From Cellvibrionaceae bacterium (GTDB taxonomy: Bacteria > Pseudomonadota > Gammaproteobacteria > Pseudomonadales > Cellvibrionaceae): a DNA stretch of 60,948 bases. Shown here piece after piece: positions 1 to 8,955 of this stretch. The number at the start of each line of letters is the position of its first letter. Position 1 is the first letter of the stretch. A program made the position numbers and the translations under genes. Location of the stretch: assembly GCA_025800365.1 (NCBI GenBank), contig JAOXRT010000216.1, positions 1 through 60,948 of the forward strand. Direction: 5' to 3'. Under the pieces are notes generated by a model, which worked only from the letters and a program-made list of their open reading frames with translations, was not told the DNA's origin and made no database searches.

Positions 1-3000
1 GTACCTGGGTCTATGGTAATAACAACCTTGCCATTAGGCTCATCCACTTTACCGTGTAAACGCGGCTTAGAGTCATCGGTTGTTTCACCATTATTAATTG
101 GGCCTGTTACAGCTCCGATATCATCTTCAGCTTTTAGTGAATCGGTTCCTGGCTTGTCAGGGGCAACCGTATCAACGGTGATGGTGTAAGGGCCGGTAAC
201 GTCACTAGCCTGTCCACCAGCAATGGTAGCGTCAGCATAAAATTCGTATTTGCCATCGGCCAGCTCTTCACCTGCTGATGGAGTGAAGGTCCATTTACCC
301 TCACCATCTACAATGGCTTCGCCAATTTTGCTTCCGCCTTTGTTTGGATCTTTGTTATAAACAGTAATTGTAGCGTCAACGGGGCCAGTACCGGTTATTG
401 TTGGTAAATTATCGTTAGTAATACCTTCGTGGGCTATGGTTTCATTTTCACCACCAGGCACAGACGGCACATCATCAATAACACTAACAATACTAGGTGA
501 GCCTGGAGTTGCAGTATCAATTGTAAAGCTCAACGGACCAACAGGATCAGACTCATTGCCAGCCTTATCAACCGAAGTCACACTGATAGCATGGCCACCA
601 TTGGATAACGCTGGGCTCGGCTCAAAGGACCAATTTCCGGTTGGTCCCACTTCGATACCGCTTGCTATCAACTTACCATTGTCATAAACACTGATGGTAG
701 TGCCCGGTTCTGCACGACCGCTAAAAGTCGGCACGCTATCATCTATGGTATCGCCATCCGAAATAGGCCCTGTAACCGGACCAACATCATCAATACCAAC
801 AAAGTTGATAACCGCAGTCGGCGCTGTAAAATCTACCGTATAATTAAACGGCGCACTTTGTGCACTCTCGTTTCCATCACTATTTGTACTACTAACAGTA
901 AAGACATAATCATCTTCAGCCAGCTCCGCTGGAACATCGAAAACCCAAGAGCCGTCATCTCGAACATCAGTCTTACCTATCTCAACACCATCAAGATAAA
1001 CATTGATGACATCGCCTCTTTCACCTAAACCTTGCAGCTGCGGCTTTGGATCATTACTAACGGCACCGCTGGCCATCTTACCAACGATCGGAGCTACATC
1101 ATCAAAGATAGAAGTAATAAGCGGAACGGAGCTGGACGATGTTACAAAATCTACAGATTCTATGGCCGACTCTCCTGCTTCGCCATCGGAGTTTTCGATA
1201 TAAGACTCAAGGCTTAGAGTTTCACCATCTGCGACAGGGTTAACTTGGAATGTTATGGAACCTCTATCTATGTCTGCCTGGGTAATAACCTGAGAAAGCT
1301 CTTGCCCGGTGTTGGTTTTTAAAACAACATTGTCGCCGAGTTGCACGGTAGCAGGCAGCGTTACCTCTACATCTACATCGCCATTCAGTTCTTTGGCAAC
1401 AATTTTGCCATCGTTATTCGCATCTTCGACGACTCGAATCCCCGGTTTAACCTGAGCCTTTCCTTCAACGAGCGCACTTGCAGAAACAGGGTCAGAGCTG
1501 TTGCCAGCCGCATCACTGATAGAAGCGCTAACGACAAAGTCGTTACCTTGGCTAACGGAATTTAAGGAGATGTCGACATAACCATTACTTAGATGGTCAG
1601 CAGTAATTGTAATAAGCGTTGGCGTATTTGCCGCAGCTTCAACTCTTAAGCTGTCACCTACTTGAGCACCTACTGGCAGCTCAATACGAACATCAATCGC
1701 GCCATCTTGCTCCGCAATACTAATAACACCATTATTGTCTGCATCTTCTAAAATGCTGACGCTTAGACCAGTATTTAAATCACTTAAATCTACTGTAACG
1801 CTAGCTTCACCTTGCTCACCTTCATTGCCAGCCTTATCTCGCACAGATGCACTGACATCAATAGTTGAGCCATCTTGCGGAGCTGGAAGATTAATTGCGA
1901 CCAAACCAGCATCGATATGAGATTGATCTATGACGATAGTTTGCTCAGGGCCACCATCTACACTGTAAACCAAAACATCATCAACTTGAGCGCCAACTGG
2001 TAAGCTAATTTCAACAGTTACACTAGTCTTACCTGCCAACTCCCCGGTATTTAGTAAGCCATCTCCAGGGTTATTATCATCAACAAACGTAATGATTGGC
2101 GCATCCAGGCCACTAATGTCGATTTGCGCACTATCGCTAACTTCTCCGGAAGTATTGCCAGCAGCATCTGTTAAGGTCGCCTTAATTTCAAAAGTCTCTC
2201 CATCGGCAGGCATATCATAAGAAACCGTCAGTTCCCCTGCTGCAAGCTGCTCGGCGGTTAAGGTATAGGCGCGAGGGGCGCCCGAGTTACTAATTAAAAC
2301 TAATCTATCACCGACTGCGGCATCGGCAGGCAAATCGATTTTTACATCTAGCGCGCCTTGTCGCTCTGCGGTATTAATAAAGCCATCATTGTTTGCGTCT
2401 TCAATAATTTCAATGCTCAATGCGCTTAAATCAGAGGTATCAATTACAAGCTCACCCTGACCTGCTGGACCCGCTACTCCAGCTTGCTCGACATGAGAAC
2501 TAATAGAAACTGTTGTGCCGCTTTGTGGAACAAGACTAGTTGTCGTTATAAAACCTGCATCAATATCAGCTTGGCTAATATTCAGCGTAATGGGCGCACC
2601 ACCATTTAGTTGGTAAACCAGCTTATCACCATCGTTTAGGCCCGTAGGCAAATCAAACTGTATGCTCAAATTTGCTAAGCCTGCCGCCTCCATGGCATTC
2701 AGGAAGCCATTCCCGTCGGTATCATCGGTAAAGTTTACACTTGGCGCACCGGACACTGTGTTAGCTGCCATGGTCACACTGTCTGTAGCTGGCTCAGATG
2801 AATTACCATCTGCGTCAAACACTTCAGCTTTAACCTGCACAGTCTGATTTGCAGAAGGTGCTGCTGTTAATACCTCGATGGTTCCACTCTGTACATGAGC
2901 ATCGGTAATAGTAATAGTTTGTGGAACATTGTTTACTTCTAGAACTAAGGTATCACCCTCTTTAGCGCCGCTGGGTAAAGTCACCTCTACAGTTATCTCA

Positions 3001-5885
3001 CTTGCCCCATTTAATTCTGCAGCGCTAAGCTCACCATCATCATCACTGTCTTCTAAAATTGAAACAGACAAGCCTGAGCTCAACTCAGGCACTTTCATTT
3101 CAACTTCTTTTTCACTTTCAGGGCCAGACTCTCCGGTCGGATCTTCTACCTTTGCTTTCACATTGACCTTTTCACCATCGCCTGGTGTGGGCACTTTGAT
3201 TGAGACTTTCTTATCATCAATAATTTGCTGTGTAATGGGTATCTCTCTTTCAGTACCATCAACAACAACGATTAATTTATCTCCCGGCTCGACACCAGCG
3301 GGCAAAACGATGTCGACCGTCAACTCTGTTTTACTACCAACCTCTTCTTTGTTTACCTCACCATCACCGCTGCTATCATCTACAAAAACAATAGCCGGAG
3401 AACGCATCGGTTGAAGATTCATTGTCGCAGAATCGCTGGCTTGCTCGCTCACATTACCCGCAGCGTCAAAAATTTGCGCTTCAACTTCCAATGTTTGCCC
3501 ATGACCTAAAGCATCGACAGTAAATTGCACCGTGCCATTGCTAATATCCGTATCTGAAACAATAATTTCTCGGGGGGACTGACCGGTTACACTAACAATT
3601 AATTTATCACCGGCTTTTGCGCCAGCCGGAAGATTGATTTGAACATCAACACCACCCGCCCGGCTGGAGTTCAATAGTTCTGCGGAGCTAATCGTTCCAT
3701 CATCATTAGCATCTGTACTAAGCTCGACGCTCAAACTAGGATTAGCGCCTTTAAAATCAGTAACATCAACAATTAAGCTGCCTTCAGCATTTGGACTATC
3801 AACGTTTGCCTCGCTTGTTACTTTCGCCACAACTGACAACACCGAACCATCACTAGGCTGAGGGACGGTAATAGTTAATTGGCCCTCGTTTAGCAGCTGT
3901 TGCGTAACAGGTACAGATGTATTAACACCATCAATGGTTACCGATAGGACACTCCCAATGGGCGTATTAGGATCCAGCGTTACCACCACATCGATTTCGC
4001 CATCAACGTTCGAAGTAGATTCATCAAAATTGAAGTAACCATCTTTATTGGAGTCTTCAACAAAAGAAATACTTGGCTGAGGCGGTGGAGTTTCATCAAC
4101 CAAATCGATAACAAAGGGCTCTGGCGTACTCGGCTCACTGGTATTACCAGCTTTATCCGTAACATCTACAACGACTTGGTATTCACCCCCAGGAGGTTCA
4201 GGCAAAATACTGGTTGGGATAGTCACCTCAACGCTTCCGCCATCTTCGGGGCCAACGATGTACTCTATCTCCTCCGTTCCTCCGCCAGGCAAAGTCACCT
4301 TTACGGTAACCTTATCCCCAGGCTCGGTGCCGGATGGAAGAACAATTTGCACCTGCACTCCATCTTCGAGTTCTTCTTCATCAACATTGTCTTCCGCTTC
4401 TGGAATGGTGACGATTGGCGCAGTGATTTCGCCGCCCTCTCCAGGCGCTATCGTATCGATAATAAAATCAACTGGATCACTTGGCAGGCTGACATTGCCT
4501 GCAGGATCTACAACCGTAACTTGTACAACATAATTACCGTCGGGAGGTGAGGGCAACACATTAACCGGAACCGTAACTTCCTTAGAACCCTCTTCCCCGG
4601 GCTCGACAACGGAGGTCACATCAACCGTTTCGCCGCTAGGCAAGGTAACGGTAACAACCACAGTATCGCCGGGGCCAGTACCTGAAGGCAGCCCTACGAT
4701 AACTTGGATACCGTTTTCGATTTCTTCTTTGTTAACCCCGCTTTCTGCTTCCGGGATAGCAACTGTAGGTTTTTCCGTACCACCACCGGGCGGAGTGGTA
4801 TCAATGACAATATTTTCTTCTTCGGTGCTTTCATTACCCGCCGGATCCACCGTGCTTACTGTTACATCAGTACCTGGCTCATCAATTGGATCTATGGGAG
4901 TAATCTCCCAATTACCTTCCGGGTCTACTGTTGTAGTTCCAATCACCTTACCAGTAGGATCCGTGATAGTGACCTGATTTCCCGGTTCACCGGTTCCGCT
5001 AATAGTTGGCGTGGTGTCATTAGTTGGAGGCAATGGGTCAACTGTCAATAATGGAGGTGTGATATCAACGGTTATAGCAGTAGTAACCGTTTCACCCGAG
5101 ACGCCCGCGGGGTTAAATGGCGTCGCGGAAATTTCTAATGTTTCACCATCCTCTGGCAGGGGTAAGTTAACAGCAACGCTACCTGCTTCAATATCTGCTT
5201 GGGTAAGCCCAACCACAACACCATTAACAACAATTGTTGAACCAGGAATCAAGCCATCCGGCAACGCTATGGAAACTGTTATTTGCCCATCATTTTCAGC
5301 GATATTAATGAAGCCATCGCCATTGGCATCTTGGACCACAGCAAGTGACAAATCACCTGGCGCGGGAATACCATTGCCATCATCTGCACCAGCTCCATCA
5401 CCCAAAGCTGAGGCACCGCTAGCGCCCGTACCCGAACCGAAGCCTGCCTGAGGAAGTACTTGCCCTCCGGTGTATTCAAAGCGCACACCGCTACCAAGGG
5501 AGCTACCACCCGCTCCCTCGCCGCCCGCAGCTGTTGCTGGCAATAAATCTTCAATGCTCTCCCCGCGCTCTAGAGCTTCCACAAGACTCGCAAAATCTAC
5601 ATCTTCTTCGGCCTCTGTGGACTCTTCGAAAGTTTGCAAACGCTCGATTAAATCTTCATCAATTAAAGCTGACTGATTAGCACCCATTGCTAGTGCCCCG
5701 CCTTCCAAAAAGCGGATTACAATACTGGCATCCCTAGCTGTTTTTACGGCATCCCCGAGGTTGACGGCCATGCCAGCCTGCAAAAGCTCGCCATTTGCAG
5801 CATTGTTTACGACTCCCTGTACGGCAACAACTACGCCAGCTGATGAAAGGTTTTGGGCGTTAATTCCAACTGATAAGTCAACCAT
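1..5885 (-). CDS. Giant LapA-type surface adhesin, N-terminal part (runs off window start)
   Basis: Partial gene of about 1961 codons, open to the window edge; the C-terminus, including any type I secretion signal, lies outside. The start ATG at 5885 has AGGAAG about 6 nt upstream (5891-5896). Residues 1-~125 look like the LapA retention module: a beta-rich start (MVDLSVGINAQNLSSAG), an acidic linker, then TAAG at residues 118-121 (bases 5523-5534). In the LapA family the periplasmic protease LapG cuts at this motif. A Gly-rich hinge follows. From about residue 180 to 1580 there are Ig-like repeats of ~108-112 residues, most with a DxNxDGxIxxxE loop; from ~1580 onward they change to another Ig-like type (VTGPI...DDSKP...GKVDEPNGKV). 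There is no Sec signal peptide, as expected for type I secretion. The retained biofilm-adhesin role is inferred; no lapB/C/E, lapD or lapG lies in the window. Plus-strand ORFs over this gene are shadows. Confidence 0.9.
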   Translation of the reverse strand, partial: MVDLSVGINAQNLSSAGVVVAVQGVVNNAANGELLQAGMAVNLGDAVKTARDASIVIRFLEGGALAMGANQSALIDEDLIERLQTFEESTEAEEDVDFASLVEALERGESIEDLLPATAAGGEGAGGSSLGSGVRFEYTGGQVLPQAGFGSGTGASGASALGDGAGADDGNGIPAPGDLSLAVVQDANGDGFINIAENDGQITVSIALPDGLIPGSTIVVNGVVVGLTQADIEAGSVAVNLPLPEDGETLEISATPFNPAGVSGETVTTAITVDITPPLLTVDPLPPTNDTTPTISGTGEPGNQVTITDPTGKVIGTTTVDPEGNWEITPIDPIDEPGTDVTVSTVDPAGNESTEEENIVIDTTPPGGGTEKPTVAIPEAESGVNKEEIENGIQVIVGLPSGTGPGDTVVVTVTLPSGETVDVTSVVEPGEEGSKEVTVPVNVLPSPPDGNYVVQVTVVDPAGNVSLPSDPVDFIIDTIAPGEGGEITAPIVTIPEAEDNVDEEELEDGVQVQIVLPSGTEPGDKVTVKVTLPGGGTEEIEYIVGPEDGGSVEVTIPTSILPEPPGGEYQVVVDVTDKAGNTSEPSTPEPFVIDLVDETPPPQPSISFVEDSNKDGYFNFDESTSNVDGEIDVVVTLDPNTPIGSVLSVTIDGVNTSVPVTQQLLNEGQLTITVPQPSDGSVLSVVAKVTSEANVDSPNAEGSLIVDVTDFKGANPSLSVELSTDANDDGTISSAELLNSSRAGGVDVQINLPAGAKAGDKLIVSVTGQSPREIIVSDTDISNGTVQFTVDALGHGQTLEVEAQIFDAAGNVSEQASDSATMNLQPMRSPAIVFVDDSSGDGEVNKEEVGSKTELTVDIVLPAGVEPGDKLIVVVDGTEREIPITQQIIDDKKVSIKVPTPGDGEKVNVKAKVEDPTGESGPESEKEVEMKVPELSSGLSVSILEDSDDDGELSAAELNGASEITVEVTLPSGAKEGDTLVLEVNNVPQTITITDAHVQSGTIEVLTAAPSANQTVQVKAEVFDADGNSSEPATDSVTMAANTVSGAPSVNFTDDTDGNGFLNAMEAAGLANLSIQFDLPTGLNDGDKLVYQLNGGAPITLNISQADIDAGFITTTSLVPQSGTTVSISSHVEQAGVAGPAGQGELVIDTSDLSALSIEIIEDANNDGFINTAERQGALDVKIDLPADAAVGDRLVLISNSGAPRAYTLTAEQLAAGELTVSYDMPADGETFEIKATLTDAAGNTSGEVSDSAQIDISGLDAPIITFVDDNNPGDGLLNTGELAGKTSVTVEISLPVGAQVDDVLVYSVDGGPEQTIVIDQSHIDAGLVAINLPAPQDGSTIDVSASVRDKAGNEGEQGEASVTVDLSDLNTGLSVSILEDADNNGVISIAEQDGAIDVRIELPVGAQVGDSLRVEAAANTPTLITITADHLSNGYVDISLNSVSQGNDFVVSASISDAAGNSSDPVSASALVEGKAQVKPGIRVVEDANNDGKIVAKELNGDVDVEVTLPATVQLGDNVVLKTNTGQELSQVITQADIDRGSITFQVNPVADGETLSLESYIENSDGEAGESAIESVDFVTSSSSVPLITSIFDDVAPIVGKMASGAVSNDPKPQLQGLGERGDVINVYLDGVEIGKTDVRDDGSWVFDVPAELAEDDYVFTVSSTNSDGNESAQSAPFNYTVDFTAPTAVINFVGIDDVGPVTGPISDGDTIDDSVPTFSGRAEPGTTISVYDNGKLIASGIEVGPTGNWSFEPSPALSNGGHAISVTSVDKAGNESDPVGPLSFTIDTATPGSPSIVSVIDDVPSVPGGENETIAHEGITNDNLPTITGTGPVDATITVYNKDPNKGGSKIGEAIVDGEGKWTFTPSAGEELADGKYEFYADATIAGGQASDVTGPYTITVDTVAPDKPGTDSLKAEDDIGAVTGPINNGETTDDSKPRLHGKVDEPNGKVVITIDPG
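1389..4055 (-). repeat. Array of Ig-like repeats, each with an EF-hand-type calcium loop
   Basis: Within the adhesin, nine loops with the EF-hand pattern (D-x-[DNS]-x-[DN]-G-x-hydrophobic-x-x-x-E) sit in one reading frame. Their bases are 4020-4055, 3678-3713, 3342-3377, 3015-3050, 2688-2723, 2364-2399, 2040-2078 (one extra residue), 1710-1745 and 1389-1424. A tenth stands alone at 5295-5330. Successive starts in this array are 107-114 residues apart, so there is one loop per repeat. Two repeats at about 4360-4420 and 4700-4760 carry degenerate forms (PEAE...EE). Calcium binding is inferred from the motif only. Confidence 0.8.
5523..5534 (-). other. LapG-type cleavage motif (TAAG) in the adhesin retention module
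   Basis: The codons read Thr-Ala-Ala-Gly at residues 118-121, preceded by an acidic stretch and LLPA and followed by GGEGAGGSSLG. In Pseudomonas LapA the dialanine of a TAAG motif around residue 108 is the LapG cut site; position and context agree here. Cleavage by a LapG homologue is inferred. Confidence 0.75.
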
Positions 5886-6269
5886 GACAGCTTCCTGAAA
5901 ATATTCGATGATGATTAATCTTGTGCCTATTCAATTCAGCATAGGCAACAACAGCCGCGTATGTGCGCGCTTGTTTCCCCGAAGCAAAGCCTGTTGATAA
6001 ACGGTTATGCGCGCCCGAATACCAAAAGCCTTGCTTTAAACTGCAAGAATTCATTGCCCATACAACGGGTCAATTGAATTTGGCTAGGTGCCCCTAGTGA
6101 TAAGGGTTGCGCGACAGTGATAAATAGAGAGACCAGAATATTGCTAGAAGAGAAGAACCAAACGGTAACCACTATAAAATTACCACCTGGAGGTATTTCA
6201 TCCCTTGAAAACTACTCTTTAAAACAGGCTTAGAAGAGAGCAAGCCCCTAGCTTTAAATCGACCGCAAA

Positions 6270-6285
6270 TGTGACGCGCATCACA
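6270..6285. promoter_or_regulatory. CRP/Vfr-type binding site
   Basis: TGTGA-CGCGCA-TCACA matches both half-sites of the CRP/Vfr consensus (TGTGA-N6-TCACA) exactly, with A-rich flank AAA on the left. It lies 385 bp upstream of the adhesin ATG and downstream of the aminotransferase gene, so the adhesin is the likely target. Whether it activates or represses cannot be told without a mapped promoter. Confidence 0.7.
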
Positions 6286-6371
6286 CTAACAATCGAATCA
6301 TATTAAGAGCTTGAATAGGTTCAAGTAGCCCCAGCGAAAAACCATACAAAGCTACGAAAAGGAAAGTTAAA

Positions 6372-6386
6372 TGGGCCTATGGCCCA
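6372..6386 (-). terminator. Weak candidate terminator after the MalY/PatB-type gene
   Basis: A 6-bp stem with a 3-nt loop lies ~130 bp past the aminotransferase stop and is followed on the minus strand by ATTTAACTTT rather than a clean T-run. It may be only a chance palindrome. Confidence 0.25.
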
Positions 6387-6512
6387 AGTCCAAAGAATCA
6401 AAACGACAGAAGGAACTAATACTTTTCTCTGTAATATTCCCCATACAGATAAACGATAAGAGATATACACAAAAAAGAATACAGATCTAACTCAGAACCG
6501 AGCTTACAAAAC

Positions 6513-7640
6513 CTATAAACGATCAATGATTAGCTGCACTTGCTTGCGCGAACATCCGAAATTAACCCTAGCAAAGCCATCCGCGCCAAAGTCTGCACCC
6601 GGAGACGGACCAATCCCTCTCTGCTCAAACCACTGCTGCGGGTCTGCATGGCCAAGACCACGGGCATCGATCCAAGCTAAAAAAGTAGCCTCACCACTAT
6701 GCATTTCAAGCCCTGCGGTGTTATTAATCGCGTTTTTTATCAATTCTCTGTTTTGACGCAAATAATTCAGCAGCTCAGTATGCCATTGACGCCCACCATT
6801 AAATGCTGCGGTAGTTGCCAACAAACCTAGAACATTCGCCCAGGGAGCCAGCCCATTCGCCGCTTTCGTAAAACGACGTCGCAGCGTAGCATCAGGAATA
6901 ACCCCAAACGACACACCTAGGCCGGCAATATTGAATGTCTTCGCTGCTGACATCAAAGTTACCGAACGGTGTTGCAATGACTCAAGGCTAAATGCCGGAG
7001 TGTGTTTAACGCCTGGCTCGATAATTAGATCGCAATGAATCTCATCACTGACTAATATCAGCTCATGCTTGTCACATATACTTCCTAGATTCTGCAAACT
7101 CTCCGGGCTAAGCACTTTGCCGTTCGGATTCATGGGATTACAAAGGATCATTATTTTGCTACGACTGCGCGCGGCATATTTTTCGATAAGATCAAAATCC
7201 AGTTCAGCGCCGTTATCCGTCTGCAGAACAGGAACCGCTAGACTTTCCAGCTGGTGATTCTTATGGGCCTGTAAAATAGGTGGGTAGTTTGGAGTCTGCA
7301 CAATTAGACTGTCGCCCGGCTCCGAATAAGCTCGACAAGCAATGTTAAAACCAGGCACTACACCTGGCATCCAGACAATCCATTCTTCAGGAATTCGACA
7401 ACCATGGCGATACTCGAGCCAATCCACAATAGCTTGACGACCCTCGTCATACTCTTCCGGCTTTAAATAGCCCAATACACCTTGTTGATTAAACTCACTA
7501 ATCGCTGAGCGCACGGATTCAGGCGCCGCAAAGTCCATATCAGCCACCCAGCAAGGGATGATGTCACGCCCCTTATAACGGTTCCATTTAAAGGAGTATT
7601 TGGGATCGCGATCAATAATACGGTCGAATTCAAAGCTCAT
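6513..7640 (-). CDS. MalY/PatB-family PLP enzyme (cystathionine beta-lyase-like aminotransferase)
   Basis: A 375-residue fold-type I PLP protein of the MalY/PatB group, which cleaves C-S bonds of cystathionine or cysteine conjugates, giving a thiol, pyruvate and ammonia. Visible motifs are the N-terminal FDRIIDRDPKYSFKWNRY and PCWVADMDFAAPESV typical of this group, the cofactor-region CNPMNPNGKV and VSDEIHCDLI, the Schiff-base lysine in SAAKTFNIAGLG, and the C-terminal NFGCSR arginine. An upstream in-frame start (7721) would add 27 residues not matching the family; ATG at 7640 has AAGG about 9 nt upstream and is preferred. It stands alone, divergent from the arsM-like gene. Whether it acts in methionine synthesis or another beta-lyase role is not decidable here. 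Confidence 0.85.
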   Translation of the reverse strand: MSFEFDRIIDRDPKYSFKWNRYKGRDIIPCWVADMDFAAPESVRSAISEFNQQGVLGYLKPEEYDEGRQAIVDWLEYRHGCRIPEEWIVWMPGVVPGFNIACRAYSEPGDSLIVQTPNYPPILQAHKNHQLESLAVPVLQTDNGAELDFDLIEKYAARSRSKIMILCNPMNPNGKVLSPESLQNLGSICDKHELILVSDEIHCDLIIEPGVKHTPAFSLESLQHRSVTLMSAAKTFNIAGLGVSFGVIPDATLRRRFTKAANGLAPWANVLGLLATTAAFNGGRQWHTELLNYLRQNRELIKNAINNTAGLEMHSGEATFLAWIDARGLGHADPQQWFEQRGIGPSPGADFGADGFARVNFGCSRKQVQLIIDRL

Positions 7641-7773
7641 AACAGACCTTAAGCGTGGCGGTGATAATTTTGTGAACAAACAATTAGACAAATCATAGTA
7701 GCAGCGTCTTGCACAGGGCAAGTACTACCGCTATGGTGCCTGCCAATATTGTATTTTTGGATAGGCTGGCACC

Positions 7774-8826
7774 ATGCGCGAAGACGTTAAAGAGTATTAC
7801 GGTAAGACATTAGCAGGTAGCGAAGATTTGAAAACCGATGCTTGCTGTACCCTAGAGGCTCCACCGCAAAATATTAGGGATATACAAAAGAAAATTCACC
7901 CCGAGGTATCAGGTCATTATTATGGCTGCGGTCTTATTATTCCCCAATCTATTGAGGGACTTAAGATTCTGGATCTAGGCTCTGGTTCTGGAATGGACGT
8001 TTACACACTGTCAGCAATGGTTGGTGAGCAAGGTCATATCGCCGGTGTCGACATGACTGACGAACAACTCGCCATTGCAGAGCGACACCGGCATTACCAC
8101 GCTGATGCCTTCGGCTATTCCAAAAGCAATGTTGAGTTCCACAAAGGCTATTTGGAGCAACTGGATGAGCTCAATCTTGAGCCTGGCAGTTTCGACTTAA
8201 TTGTTTCTAACTGCGTTATTAATCTCTGCCAAGATAAAGAAGCCGTATTAAAACACTGCCACAGCCTATTGAAAGAAGGCGGCGAGATGTACTTTTCGGA
8301 TGTTTATAGTGATCGCCGCGTACCCGATACATTGCGCACAGACCCAGAACTATACGGCGAATGCTTAAGCGGAGCTTTATACTGGAACGATTTTCACAAT
8401 CTCGCCAAGGCCTGCGGCTTTGCCGACCCACGACTGGTCGAAGATCGCCCTCTTGGGCTCAACAATGACTCTGTTGTAGAGCGCATCGGCCATATTGGTT
8501 TTTACTCTGCTACTTATCGATTGTTTAAAATTAGCGACTTGGAGCCTTTTTGCGAAGATTACGGTCAGGCCGTTAAATACCTAGGCGGCGTTGAAGGGCA
8601 AGAACAAGTCTTCAATTTAGATAAGCACCACCATATCGATAAAGGTCGATTGTTCCCAGTCTGCGGTAACACTTACCGAATGCTAAATGAAAGCCGCTTT
8701 GCCAAGCACTTTGAGTTTTACGGTAACTGGGATACTCACTTTGGTATTTTCGAGGGCTGCGGCACAAGCTTGCCTTACGATAAAACCACCACTGAAAACG
8801 ACAATAGTTCTGGTGGCTGTTGCTAA
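7774..8826 (+). CDS. arsM: Arsenite S-adenosylmethionine methyltransferase, AS3MT-like
   Basis: A 350-residue class I SAM methyltransferase that would methylate As(III) to mono-, di- and possibly trimethylarsenicals in the cytoplasm. The SAM-binding motif ILDLGSGSGMD is at about residues 65-75, followed by GVDMTDEQL. The three cysteines needed for arsenite binding in ArsM/AS3MT all appear in family context: C52 (YYGCGL), C147 (SNCVINL) and C197 (GECLSGALYW). C24-C25 fits the fourth conserved N-terminal cysteine. The C-terminus ends GGCC, as in the vertebrate enzyme's cysteine-rich tail. No arsR, arsB or arsC is adjacent, so it looks like a stand-alone gene. High confidence in family; substrate follows from the conserved cysteines. 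Confidence 0.9.
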   Translation: MREDVKEYYGKTLAGSEDLKTDACCTLEAPPQNIRDIQKKIHPEVSGHYYGCGLIIPQSIEGLKILDLGSGSGMDVYTLSAMVGEQGHIAGVDMTDEQLAIAERHRHYHADAFGYSKSNVEFHKGYLEQLDELNLEPGSFDLIVSNCVINLCQDKEAVLKHCHSLLKEGGEMYFSDVYSDRRVPDTLRTDPELYGECLSGALYWNDFHNLAKACGFADPRLVEDRPLGLNNDSVVERIGHIGFYSATYRLFKISDLEPFCEDYGQAVKYLGGVEGQEQVFNLDKHHHIDKGRLFPVCGNTYRMLNESRFAKHFEFYGNWDTHFGIFEGCGTSLPYDKTTTENDNSSGGCC

Positions 8827-8955
8827 GCGCTGAGCAGCTGGCTAACAACAGCAGGGTTCCATAAACCCATAACATCTGTCCTTTTAACCCAGCGGCGAGA
8901 CTCCACAAAGCCTCGTCGCTGAGTTACCATCCCTGCTTTTACCCCGGTAGCCTCA

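Larger units (their letters stand above)
5886..6512. other. Long intergenic region upstream of the adhesin
   Basis: These 627 bp hold no convincing gene. They contain the adhesin ribosome-binding site (5891-5896), a perfect CRP-type palindrome at 6270-6285, and a short hairpin with arms TGGGCC (6372-6377) and GGCCCA (6381-6386) that may end the upstream aminotransferase gene. The length suggests a long regulated leader or several operators for the adhesin; no -10/-35 pair was clear enough to call. Confidence 0.5.

Noticed and set aside
1389-4055. CRISPR-like periodic repeats
   Set aside because: The period is ~325 bp, the repeats are diverged, and they are codons of Ig-like protein domains in a single frame.
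436-5676. Many plus-strand ORFs over the adhesin, up to 161 codons
   Set aside because: They lie opposite one uninterrupted minus-strand reading frame with clear protein repeats, lack ribosome-binding sites and look like Ser/Thr/Pro-rich translations of the complementary strand.
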